A model generated the notes under the pieces. The model made no database searches. It was not told the origin of the DNA and worked only from the letters and a program-made list of their open reading frames with translations. A DNA stretch of 64,000 nt, from the NCBI RefSeq assembly GCF_048263965.1, contig NZ_JBLXDO010000008.1:62001-126000 (forward strand), read 5' to 3'. Within the stretch, counting starts at the first letter, position 1, and the number at the start of each line of letters is the position of its first letter. Source of the DNA: Ferrimonas sp048263965. Its GTDB lineage: Bacteria > Pseudomonadota > Gammaproteobacteria > Enterobacterales > Shewanellaceae. The position numbers were made by a program, and so were the translations under genes. Below, one piece after another: positions 37,656 through 45,429 of the stretch.

Positions 37656-38108
37656 TCAGCTGTTGCGCATCATGTTGCGCTGGGCGCTGCGTTGCTGGCG
37701 CATCTGGGCATCCCACTGCTCATAGAGATCGAGGATCTGGCTGGCGATCGCCTGATAGCCCTGTTGCAGAGGCGGCTCATACTCCTTGGTGGCGTAGTGG
37801 CGAGCCAACAGGCACACCAGGTGCTCTGTCTGGGTCAGCGGGCCCTGGTCCAGACTCTTAATCACCATCAACCTAAAGCCGATGCTGAGCATCTGCAGCA
37901 GTGAGCCCTCATCCAGTTCCTGCTCTCTCAGCAGGGCCGGGTCTTCCGCCAACACCAGGTTGGTGAGCAGGTTGACCACCTGATCCAGGGAGGTGGCGCC
38001 GTGGAACAGGTTGTGCACCAGGGGGTCGGAGGCGATATGGGATTGCAGGTCCTGAGCCAGATCGGCCACTTCCCAGCGACGACGACTGAAACTGCGAATG
38101 TCGGACAT
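37656..38108 (-). CDS. Conserved cytoplasmic helical protein, unknown function
   Basis: 150 residues, predicted all-helical and acidic, with no signal peptide and a Q/R/M-rich C-terminal tail (WDAQMRQQRSAQRNMM). I recognise no domain. The start ATG 38108 (MSDIRSFSRRRWE) is plausible. It lies between an SDR and a divergent ParA-type ATPase, with 178 bp of promoter-like DNA towards parA. Confidence 0.65.
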   Translation of the reverse strand: MSDIRSFSRRRWEVADLAQDLQSHIASDPLVHNLFHGATSLDQVVNLLTNLVLAEDPALLREQELDEGSLLQMLSIGFRLMVIKSLDQGPLTQTEHLVCLLARHYATKEYEPPLQQGYQAIASQILDLYEQWDAQMRQQRSAQRNMMRNS

Positions 38109-38286
38109 GATCTCTAAACCTTTGTCAGCATCTCTGTTGCGCCTAAGTGTACCCTTGCCTGTTGGGATTGTCTCACCCGTTACACTGGCTCATCACCGAC
38201 GGTTGGAGCAATGACTCAATAACGGCTGACAAGGAGTGTTCTCTGCCGTAGTATTGGGTGAAAAGTGAGCGCTTAGGGATAAGGCT

Positions 38287-39075
38287 ATGAAACGAGTGGT
38301 GTTTAACCAGAAGGGCGGTGTGGGGAAGTCCAGCATCAGTGTCAACCTGGCCGCGGTCAGTGCCGCCATGGGCTATAAAACGCTGTTGGTGGATCTGGAT
38401 GTTCAGGGCAACGCCAGCCACTACCTTGGGGTGGAGGAAGCCAGCCTGCCCGCTGGCAAGACGGTGGCCGATCTGCTCAAGCAGACCGTGGGCTGGTTTG
38501 GCTCTCTGCCGGACCCGGATCAGTATGTGCACAGGACCGAGTTCGACAACCTCAGCCTGCTGCCCGCCAGCCCGGCCCTGGCCAGCCTGGAGCGGGAGCT
38601 GGAGATGCGCTACAAGATCTACAAACTCAGGGATGCCCTCAAGGCCCTGGAGAAGCAGTTCGACCGCATCTACATCGATACCCCGCCCAACTTCAACTTC
38701 TACTCCAAATCGGCCCTCATTGCCGCCGACCGGGTGGTGATTCCCTTTGACTGTGACGGTTTCTCCGCCCAGGCGATACACCGGCTGATGGACAACCTGC
38801 TGGAGCTGAAAAGCGATCACAATGGCAAGTTGATGGCAGAAGGGGTGGTGGTTAACCAGTTTAACGCCCAGGCACGCTTGCCTCAGCAACTGGTGGCGGA
38901 GCTGGAGGAGCAGGATGTGGTGCCCCTGTTTGGCACCCGGCTCTCCTCGTCGGTGAAGATGAAGGAATCCCATCAGGCCCAAACCCCGCTGATCCACCTG
39001 GCACCAGGGCACAAGCTGACCGGTCAGTTTGTTGAGCTGTTCCATGAGCTTGAGCCCGACTTCGCCCAGGTTTAG
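38287..39075 (+). CDS. ParA/MinD-family ATPase, orphan
   Basis: 262 residues. It has a deviant Walker A KGGVGKSS (residues 9-16) with the signature lysine, the switch I DLDVQGNAS, and Walker B-like IYIDTPPNF near residue 133. ParA proteins position DNA or protein cargo. No parB-like gene or parS-type repeat is adjacent, so it may be a chromosomal orphan ParA serving protein localisation. ATG 38287 begins directly with the P-loop strand, as in plasmid-type short ParAs without an N-terminal DNA-binding domain. Confidence 0.9.
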   Translation: MKRVVFNQKGGVGKSSISVNLAAVSAAMGYKTLLVDLDVQGNASHYLGVEEASLPAGKTVADLLKQTVGWFGSLPDPDQYVHRTEFDNLSLLPASPALASLERELEMRYKIYKLRDALKALEKQFDRIYIDTPPNFNFYSKSALIAADRVVIPFDCDGFSAQAIHRLMDNLLELKSDHNGKLMAEGVVVNQFNAQARLPQQLVAELEEQDVVPLFGTRLSSSVKMKESHQAQTPLIHLAPGHKLTGQFVELFHELEPDFAQV

Positions 39076-39087
39076 CCCCCTTTAGCT

Positions 39088-39118
39088 GCCGCCGCGCCAA
39101 TCGGGGCGGCGGCCAGTT
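39088..39118 (+). terminator. Probable terminator after the parA-like gene
   Basis: GCCGCCGC / GCGGCGGC stem, loop of 10, followed by CAGTTTCTC. The T-run is weak. Confidence 0.6.
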
Positions 39119-39508
39119 TCTCCCTCTTCCCCCGGGTGATTAACACAGTGATGCATGCGCGTCCGACTATATCCCTTCTGAATCATGAGCTTATAGAGCA
39201 AATGCTCCCCTTTACGTTTTTGCGCCAATGTTAATAAACGCGACCGGGATCACTCCTGGCTCTGGCATTATTGCAGCTGAAATGACTGTTTAGAATTCAC
39301 TGATATAAGGCGTTTTTTTAACGGCATGGCCGCAGTGTGACCGGGATCTCGCAGAATATTATGCTGCTTTGGCCTTTTCTGGTCTTTCATGCAACAAAGG
39401 CGACTTAAAAAACACAAAAATAACTAGCAATGATAATGAAAATGGCTATCATTTGCGCCAGAGCCAAGTCCAAGAGGGCTTGAATCACAACAAAAAATTT
39501 CTGGAGCG
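39119..39508 (+). promoter_or_regulatory. 390-bp gene-free regulatory region upstream of the porin operon
   Basis: No credible ORF. It contains a small GAGC/GCTC inverted repeat near 39196-39207, moderately AT-rich sequence, and the Fur box close to the porin start. A long upstream region fits a highly expressed, regulated porin. Confidence 0.5.
39432..39450 (+). promoter_or_regulatory. Fur box upstream of the porin operon
   Basis: GATAATGAAAATGGCTATC matches the 19-bp Fur consensus (GATAATGATAATCATTATC) at 15 of 19 positions. It lies inside a longer inverted repeat with AATGATA and TATCATT arms. It sits 59 bp before the porin ATG, so iron repression of the whole porin-flavoprotein-PepSY operon is expected. 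Confidence 0.85.
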
Positions 39509-40714
39509 ATGATGACCTTTAAGTTGAAACCCATTGTAGCTGGTGTGGCTCTGGCCCTGACCGCCACCTCCTCCTTCGCCGCCGACTCCGTGCAGGAGCA
39601 GCTGAAAGCTCAGCAGGACCTGATCAAACAGCAGCAGGCTGCCATCGAGCAACTGAGCCGTCAGGTAAAGGAGAACCAGGAAGCGGTAGAAGCGGCCGTG
39701 GAAGCGGTAGAAACCGATTCCGGCAGCAGCGCCATGGATAAGGTTTCCATCGGTGGTTACGGTGAACTGCACTACAACAACCTGACCGGTGAGGGCGGTG
39801 CCAGCGACAAGAAGGCCATCGACTTCCACCGTTTCGTGCTGATGTTCGGCTATGAGTTTGCCGACAACATCCGCTTCTTCTCTGAGGTTGAGCTGGAGCA
39901 CTCCCTGTCCGGTGACGGCAAGCCTGGTGAAGTAGAGCTGGAGCAGGCTTACATCGATTGGGATTTCTCCGACAACTGGACCTCCCGTTCCGGTCTGTTC
40001 CTGCTGCCCGTTGGCCTGCTGAACGAGACCCACGAGCCTGACACCTTCTACGGTGTTGAGCGTAACAACGTAGAGAAGTACATCCTGCCTACCACCTGGT
40101 GGGAAGCCGGTACCGGTGTTATCGGTCGTCTGGATAACGGTGTAACCGTTCAGGGCTTCGTACACAGCGGCCTGGAAACCAGCGCCGATTCCAAGTACTC
40201 CATCCGTTCCGGTCGTCAGAAAGTGGCCAAGGCCAACGCTGAAGATCTGGCGGCCACCATCGCCGTGTCCTACGCTGGTGTTCCCGGTCTGACCATCGGT
40301 GGTAGCTTCCAGTACCAGGGCGAAATCACCCAGTCCGCCGATGCCGACGCCGGCAGTGCCTACCTGGTTGAAGGTCACTTCGACTGGCAGTACGACGCCT
40401 TCGCCCTGCGCGGCCTGTACGCCATGTGGACCCTGGACGGTAACGGTCCTGAGTCCGTTGGCGCCGATGAGCAGACCGGTTGGTACCTGGAGCCTAGCTA
40501 CAAGGTTACCGAGAAGCTGGGCGTATTCGCCCGCTACAGCACCTGGGACAACCAGGCTGGTGACAGCGCCGACAGCGCCAAGGCCCAGACCGACTTTGGT
40601 ATCAACTACTGGCTGCACCCACGCGTTGTGTTCAAGGCTGACTACCAGATTCAGGACAACGACAGCGGCAAAGATCAGAAGGGCTTCAACCTGGGCGTAG
40701 GTTACTCTTTCTAA
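39509..40714 (+). CDS. Iron-regulated outer-membrane porin (OprP/OprO-like)
   Basis: 401 residues with a signal peptide ending TSSFAA (about residue 25). A short coiled coil rich in Q and E (about 27-68, QLKAQQDLIKQQQAAIEQL) would trimerise or reach the peptidoglycan. From about residue 83 (VSIGGYGELHYN) there is a 16-strand-type beta barrel ending in GVGYSF with the C-terminal Phe needed for outer-membrane assembly. The fold resembles phosphate/pyrophosphate-selective porins, but the control element is a Fur box, not a Pho box. It is the first gene of a three-gene operon; the next ATG comes one base after its stop. Confidence 0.88.
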   Translation: MMTFKLKPIVAGVALALTATSSFAADSVQEQLKAQQDLIKQQQAAIEQLSRQVKENQEAVEAAVEAVETDSGSSAMDKVSIGGYGELHYNNLTGEGGASDKKAIDFHRFVLMFGYEFADNIRFFSEVELEHSLSGDGKPGEVELEQAYIDWDFSDNWTSRSGLFLLPVGLLNETHEPDTFYGVERNNVEKYILPTTWWEAGTGVIGRLDNGVTVQGFVHSGLETSADSKYSIRSGRQKVAKANAEDLAATIAVSYAGVPGLTIGGSFQYQGEITQSADADAGSAYLVEGHFDWQYDAFALRGLYAMWTLDGNGPESVGADEQTGWYLEPSYKVTEKLGVFARYSTWDNQAGDSADSAKAQTDFGINYWLHPRVVFKADYQIQDNDSGKDQKGFNLGVGYSF

Positions 40715-40715
40715 G

Positions 40716-41240
40716 ATGCTGAAAAACTTCAAAGGGGGCCTAGGCCCCCTGTTTGCTATCTTGGCCCTGGTGCTGACCTTTAGTGCGAAAGCGGCCACCG
40801 AGTACCTGACTCAGGAGGCGTTCCTGGCTCAGGCGTTCGGCGACGGTCAGCCTCAGCAGGGGACGGTCTGGCTCAAGGGTGAACTCAAGAATCAGCTTAA
40901 GGCCCTGATTGGCGAACGCTATCCCAAGCTGCGGGTGCGTTACTGGCATGACCAGGGACGCACCGCCTGGGTGCTGGAGTCTGTGGGTAAGGATCAGCCC
41001 ATCACCTTTGGCTATGTGGTGGAGAATGGCACCATCATTCAAGCCAGGGTGCTGATGTTCCGTGAACACCGGGGCTGGGAGATCCACCGCGACGCCTTCA
41101 CCCGTCAATATCAGGGGGTGTCACTGGATGGTGATGCCTTGTCAGAGATCATCGATGGCATCAGCGGAGCGACATTGTCGGTGCACGCCATGAATCGAAC
41201 CGCTAAAATGGCTCTTTTCCTGGCCGACCATGTGAAGTGA
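40716..41240 (+). CDS. Periplasmic FMN_bind-domain flavoprotein
   Basis: 174 residues with a signal peptide cleaved near residue 26 (TFSAKA). The C-terminal FMN-binding domain carries the flavinylation motif DGISGAT (147-153), where ApbE would attach FMN covalently to Thr153. It therefore acts as a periplasmic one- or two-electron carrier. It lies between a Fur-controlled porin and a PepSY-type membrane protein and overlaps the latter by 4 bp. A terminator-like hairpin is embedded in codons 7-12. No apbE is in the window. Confidence 0.87.
   Translation: MLKNFKGGLGPLFAILALVLTFSAKAATEYLTQEAFLAQAFGDGQPQQGTVWLKGELKNQLKALIGERYPKLRVRYWHDQGRTAWVLESVGKDQPITFGYVVENGTIIQARVLMFREHRGWEIHRDAFTRQYQGVSLDGDALSEIIDGISGATLSVHAMNRTAKMALFLADHVK
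40731..40754 (+). terminator. Terminator-like hairpin inside the start of the FMN_bind gene
   Basis: AAA, then the perfect palindrome GGGGGCCTAGGCCCCC (40734-40749), then TGTTT. It is placed 20 bp after the porin stop, where a porin terminator would be expected, but within the next coding sequence. It may attenuate downstream expression so porin exceeds flavoprotein. The T-run is short. Confidence 0.55.
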
Positions 41241-41935
41241 TGAAAACCCGAACCCTCACCCGATGGCATAGCAGGATAGGTATCCTGGTGTGCGCCTGGA
41301 TCCTGCTGTTGGCCTGCACTGGCTTGATACTGCAACACGGTCACCGGCTGGGGCTGGATAAACCCCTGCTCACCGGTGCCTTCTGGTATTCCCTGGCGGA
41401 TCTGCCCCAGCCCACCGTCTCCGGTGCCGAGGAGCAGGGCCTGTATCAGGTGGATAACCGTCTGCTTTCCAGACAAGGTCATCTGGCGATGCTGGATGGC
41501 GAGGTTCAGGGAGTGGTAGTGGGTGAGGAGTCGATGCTGGTCAGTGACCAGGGGCAGCTGTGGCTGCTGACCCCGGAAGGGGAACTGGTGGACAGTGTCC
41601 CCCTCGAGGGGCTTGCCCTGGCGGGGACCTCGGCGGCGGGACTGCCTCTACTGAAAGGGCGTGAGGGGCGCCTCTGGCAACTGGACTGGTGGCTTGAAGC
41701 CAAGCCTGAACTTGCCGAAGCTACCCTGGTTCAGGGGCCGGTGAAGTTTACTCAGGCCAGCCTGCCCGGGGAGATAGAGGACAGCCACAGTGGGGTCAGT
41801 GTCGAGAGACTGATCCTGGCTCTGCACAGTGGCCGCATCTTCGGCCCTCTGGGCGAGTGGCTGATGAGCGCCGTGGCCCTGATGGCCATCGGCATCGCCT
41901 GCACCGGCTTTGTTATCTGGGGACGGCGTCGTTAG
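41237..41935 (+). CDS. PepSY-associated transmembrane protein
   Basis: 232 residues. TM1 lies near 13-33 and a final helix near 207-227, with an extracytoplasmic beta-rich domain between them. The ends match PepSY_TM proteins: RWHSRIG before TM1 and the VSVERLILALHSGRIFG block before the last helix. The histidines in RWH, LQHGH and ALHSG could ligate haem, as proposed for related ferric-reductase-like proteins (inference). It overlaps the flavoprotein gene by 4 bp and ends the operon, so it probably feeds electrons to that flavoprotein. Confidence 0.8.
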   Translation: MMKTRTLTRWHSRIGILVCAWILLLACTGLILQHGHRLGLDKPLLTGAFWYSLADLPQPTVSGAEEQGLYQVDNRLLSRQGHLAMLDGEVQGVVVGEESMLVSDQGQLWLLTPEGELVDSVPLEGLALAGTSAAGLPLLKGREGRLWQLDWWLEAKPELAEATLVQGPVKFTQASLPGEIEDSHSGVSVERLILALHSGRIFGPLGEWLMSAVALMAIGIACTGFVIWGRRR

Positions 41936-41952
41936 CGGGAAACAATCTCATG

Positions 41953-41983
41953 AAAAGAGGACGCCTTGGCGTCCTCTTTTTTT
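41953..41983. terminator. Bidirectional terminator after the porin operon
   Basis: AGAGGACGC / GCGTCCTCT stem (41956-41977), flanked by A4 and T7, between convergent operons. Confidence 0.94.
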
Positions 41984-42002
41984 GTCACTCTGAAGTCGGG
42001 CG

Positions 42003-42908
42003 CTAGGCCTGCTCCGGGGTAAACAGCCGCTCCTCCAGGCTCAGGCCAATGGCCAGGCGTCGGTAGGGGATGCGGGCGGCCTTGAGGGCGGTGAGCAGCT
42101 CCAGATCGAAGTCCGGGTGGGTGGTCAGGTCGTAGCGCACCAGGTATTCATCCCGGTCACGTTTGGTCACCTGACGTACGCCGGCAATCTGGGTGAGCAC
42201 CGACTGTTGATCTTCGATGCCGGGCGCCAGAGTGAGGGTGAGGGCCCCCTCCTGGCCAGCATCGTCTACCGCCACCTGGTTGCTGAGCCTGCCGTGATCG
42301 ATGTGCAGCACGGTGTCGCACATCTTTTGCAGCTCCTCCAGGTTGTGGGAGCTGATGATGAAGCGGCACTGGCCGCGCAGGCGGTTGACCAGTTCTCGTA
42401 CCGCCCGGGCGTTGGCGGGATCCAGGCCGGCGGTGGGCTCATCCAGCAGCACCAACTCCGGCTGACCGATCAGCGCCTGGGCGATGGTTACCCGTTTGCG
42501 CATGCCGTGACTCAGGGACTGGGGCAGGCTGTTGAAGGTCTCCGACAGCTGCACCAGCTCCAGCACCCGTCGCGCTTCCTCCTTGGGCTTGGGAATTCCC
42601 TGGAGGGCGGCGTAGTGGGACAGCTGGATGCCGACACTGAACCCCGGATCCAACTGGGCGTCCTGGGGCAGGGCACCGATGCGCCCCAGCAGGGCGCTGC
42701 CGCCTGGGGCCTCTCCCAATACCCGGATCTCGCCCTTGCTGGGCCTCAGGTAGCCGCAGATGAGGGACATCAGGGTGGTCTTGCCGGCGCCATTGGGGCC
42801 GACCAGGGCGATGCTGCCGCTGGCAGCCAGGTTCAGGTCCACCCCGTCCAGGGCGATTTTGCTGCCATAGCTCTTGGTCAGCCCCCTGGCTTCAATCATC
42901 AGGTTCAT
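42003..42908 (-). CDS. ABC transporter ATP-binding protein (exporter type)
   Basis: 301 residues. Walker A is GPNGAGKTT (about 37-45). The signature region is a variant, LSHGMRKR (about 135), typical of ABC-2 exporters. Walker B is LVLLDEPTAGLD, and the H-loop is in ISSHNLEEL. The C-terminal 80 residues form an accessory domain seen in gliding/Nos/CcmA-like ATPases. It overlaps the permease gene by 4 bp (ATGA). The cargo is unknown; the peptidase gene upstream in the same operon hints at a peptide or secreted enzyme. Confidence 0.9.
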   Translation of the reverse strand: MNLMIEARGLTKSYGSKIALDGVDLNLAASGSIALVGPNGAGKTTLMSLICGYLRPSKGEIRVLGEAPGGSALLGRIGALPQDAQLDPGFSVGIQLSHYAALQGIPKPKEEARRVLELVQLSETFNSLPQSLSHGMRKRVTIAQALIGQPELVLLDEPTAGLDPANARAVRELVNRLRGQCRFIISSHNLEELQKMCDTVLHIDHGRLSNQVAVDDAGQEGALTLTLAPGIEDQQSVLTQIAGVRQVTKRDRDEYLVRYDLTTHPDFDLELLTALKAARIPYRRLAIGLSLEERLFTPEQA

Positions 42909-43711
42909 AGGGCGCTCCTTACCAGGGTCACTCGGGCCAGGGCCATCATCACCAGGGTCTGGGCCAGGGGCAGCCAGCTGGTGGTGAGGGCGCCGGTTGG
43001 GGTCATTACCATCAGGTCCTTGATCTGGCCTCCGGGGATCAGCAGCAACAGCTGTTCAAACGGCTGCCAGGCCATGGAGAGCAGGCCGATGGCCAGGGGC
43101 GTCATAAGCCAGAATAGGGTGGCCAGTACCACCGCCTGACGGCCGGACTTGGCCAGCAGGGAGAGCAGGGCCATGGTAGCGGTAAAGGGCAGCAGCACCA
43201 GCATCAGGTTGAGGGTGACCAGGGCGCTCTGTCCCAGTACCGGCATCAGCGGCGCCCCTTTATACAGTGCCAGCCCCAGGGTGCCGGCCAAGGAAGCGAG
43301 CACCATCATCAGCTGGATCGCCAGCATCCCAAGGAAGCGCCCCAGCAGCAGGCTGTCACGGCTGACCCTCAGGGTCAGAAACCTCAGGGTGCCCCGCTGC
43401 AGATCCGAGGCCATCTGATCCGCCGCCAGGCCGATGGTGGCCATGGGGTAGAGCACCAGAGCGGCGACCCAGAACACCGCCAGTTCGGGGCTGGACCAGA
43501 GATAGAGGGTACTCAGGCCATCCGGGGAGAGGGAGATAAAGAACTCCCTCATGTCGTCCCTGCGCATCAGGTCGGCCGCGCCCAGGATGGGGTAGCGCAG
43601 CAGCAGGCCCCACACCAGGGCGAAGGCCAGCAGCCAAAGGGCGCCGCGGCGGGTGGCAAACAGCCGCCTCAGCTCGAAGACGGCGGTGAGCCGCAAATGG
43701 GTCAGGGACAC
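42905..43711 (-). CDS. ABC-2-type permease
   Basis: 268 residues with six hydrophobic segments and a large loop after the first (about 45-75), the usual form of ABC-2 permeases (NosY/CcmB-like). The conserved QMASDLQRGTLRFLTLRVSR, near residue 105, is the coupling-helix region of this family. It is translationally coupled to the ATPase and starts 15 bp after the M28 peptidase gene. Confidence 0.85.
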   Translation of the reverse strand: MSLTHLRLTAVFELRRLFATRRGALWLLAFALVWGLLLRYPILGAADLMRRDDMREFFISLSPDGLSTLYLWSSPELAVFWVAALVLYPMATIGLAADQMASDLQRGTLRFLTLRVSRDSLLLGRFLGMLAIQLMMVLASLAGTLGLALYKGAPLMPVLGQSALVTLNLMLVLLPFTATMALLSLLAKSGRQAVVLATLFWLMTPLAIGLLSMAWQPFEQLLLLIPGGQIKDLMVMTPTGALTTSWLPLAQTLVMMALARVTLVRSAL

Positions 43712-43726
43712 AGGGTTCCTCCGTAG

Positions 43727-45322
43727 TTACTGTCGGCCGTCTTGAGCACGGCGCTTCTTGAATTCAGACTCTTCCAGCCACTTGGGCCAGTCGCCATTGT
43801 TGGCCAGTTGGGCGGCAATGATCGCCATCAGGGAGAGGTCCTGCTGCATCCCCTCCAGGGTCCACTCCGGGTTATAGTCGTCCCCCGGCTTGTGGTACCT
43901 GTGGGGGATGTAATCCGGGTCATTGTCTCCCAGGCTCATAAACAGCAGGCCGGGCACGCCGACCTTGGCCATGGCGAAGTGGTCGCTGCGATAGAGCAGG
44001 CCCGCCTGTGGGCGGGGGTCTGGCTTGACCTTACGCCCTTGGCTGGCGGCGGCCTCCTGCAGGTAACCCTCCAGCTCAGACACCCCATCGCCGTAGCGCA
44101 GGATGTAGTCCAGGGCGTTATCGACGTTCATGCCGTCGATGTTGAGGAAGGCGACAATCTGGCTGCTGGGCACCGTGGGGTGGGCGGCGAAGTGACTGGC
44201 ACCAATCAGGCCGGTCTCCTCGGCGGTAAAGCTGCTGAACAGGATGCTGCGCTTGAAGGGGCTTTGGCGGTTTTGTTTGCTCAGTACCCGGGCCAGTTCA
44301 ATGACCCCGGCCACTCCGGTGGCGTTGTCGATGGCGCCGTTGTAGATGTGACCCTCGGTTTCATTGGTGCCCAGGTGGTCCCAGTGGGCGTGGATCATCA
44401 CCACCTCCTCCGGGGTCTCGCTGCCGGGGAGCAGCCCCAGAACGTTGTGGGACTCAGCCATATGGGTGCTGTTGTCGAATTTGAGGCTGGCCTTGCCCGG
44501 CAGGGGCACGGCCTTGAACCCGGGTTTGGCCGCTGCGTCGGACAGGGCGGCCATATCCAGCTTGGCTTGGGTGAACAGCTTCTGGGCGGCGCTCTGGTGC
44601 AACCAGCCCATCACCGGCAAGTCGCCGGCGTTGTTGTTGTCATCCACCAGGGTGTACTTGCTGCCGGTGTTGGAGTTCTCCACCACGCCCCAGGCGTAGC
44701 CGGCGGCGTCGGTCTGGTGGATGATCAGGGCGGCGGCGGCGCCCTGGCGGGCCGCTTCCTCATATTTGTAGGTCCAGCGGCCATAGTAGGTCATGGCGTT
44801 GCCCTTGAAATGGGCGGGGTCCTGGGTGGCAAAGCCGGGATCGTTCACCAGCATCACCACGGTCTTGCCTTTGACGTCCAGTCCGTCGTAGTCATTCCAG
44901 CCATATTCCGGGGCGTTGATGCCATAGCCGACAAACACCATGGGCGAGTCGTTCAGTTCGATGCGTGGGGTGATCTGCTGGGTACGGGCGGTGAATTCAC
45001 TGCCGTTGGTCAGGGTGAGATCCCCCAGGGTCAGGGTCATCGCCTGATCGGCGGTAACCTTGGCCAGGGGCACAGGTTGCAGATAGCTGTCACCATTGCC
45101 CGGTGTCAGCCCCAGCTTGGCAAACTCCTTGGCGATGTAGTCGATGCTCAGGGTCTCTCCCTGGGTCAGGGGACCGCGTCCGCCGTACTGGTCTGAGGCG
45201 AGGGTTTTGATGTGGCTACGCAGCTGCTGCTTATCAAACTCCGGGTCTGCTGCCGTTGCAGCGGTGCTGATGCCCAGGGTCAGCGCCAGGGCCGCCCAGG
45301 ACTTTGTGGGGAACGCAAACAT
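43727..45322 (-). CDS. Exported M28-family zinc aminopeptidase with PA domain
   Basis: 531 residues. The signal peptide ends near residue 24 (STAATAADPE), and a protease-associated (PA) insertion lies about 140-280. The M28 catalytic domain shows the co-catalytic zinc ligands in order: HAHWDHLG, the bridging Asp in GAIDNATG, the catalytic pair in FTAEETGLIG, Asp in NIDGMN, and His in YRSDHFAMAK. It would trim peptides in the periplasm or medium. It is the first gene of a probable operon with an ABC exporter. Confidence 0.93.
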   Translation of the reverse strand: MFAFPTKSWAALALTLGISTAATAADPEFDKQQLRSHIKTLASDQYGGRGPLTQGETLSIDYIAKEFAKLGLTPGNGDSYLQPVPLAKVTADQAMTLTLGDLTLTNGSEFTARTQQITPRIELNDSPMVFVGYGINAPEYGWNDYDGLDVKGKTVVMLVNDPGFATQDPAHFKGNAMTYYGRWTYKYEEAARQGAAAALIIHQTDAAGYAWGVVENSNTGSKYTLVDDNNNAGDLPVMGWLHQSAAQKLFTQAKLDMAALSDAAAKPGFKAVPLPGKASLKFDNSTHMAESHNVLGLLPGSETPEEVVMIHAHWDHLGTNETEGHIYNGAIDNATGVAGVIELARVLSKQNRQSPFKRSILFSSFTAEETGLIGASHFAAHPTVPSSQIVAFLNIDGMNVDNALDYILRYGDGVSELEGYLQEAAASQGRKVKPDPRPQAGLLYRSDHFAMAKVGVPGLLFMSLGDNDPDYIPHRYHKPGDDYNPEWTLEGMQQDLSLMAIIAAQLANNGDWPKWLEESEFKKRRAQDGRQ

Positions 45323-45401
45323 CCTGTGTCCTTCTTTTATGTTGATTTCTTTATTTGTTTTAATCGGTCAACACTAACACAGGGTGGGGATAAGGCACAG
45401 A

Positions 45402-45423
45402 GGGGAGGGCGGGCGCCCTCCCC
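45402..45423 (-). terminator. Hairpin after the DUF4397 lipoprotein gene
   Basis: A 10-bp perfect stem GGGGAGGGCG / CGCCCTCCCC with a 2-nt core (loop formed by opening the last pair). It lies 7 nt past the stop on the minus strand. The following T content is poor, so termination is uncertain. Confidence 0.45.
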
Positions 45424-45429
45424 GAAGGG

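Noticed and set aside
38287..39075. ParA gene as a plasmid-partition or integrative-element marker
   Set aside because: No parB, replication gene, attachment site or compositional shift around it.
43742..45196. 484-codon plus-strand frame across the M28 peptidase gene
   Set aside because: The minus strand encodes a complete M28 enzyme with all zinc ligands; the plus frame shows only Gly/Val/Gln-rich shadow sequence.
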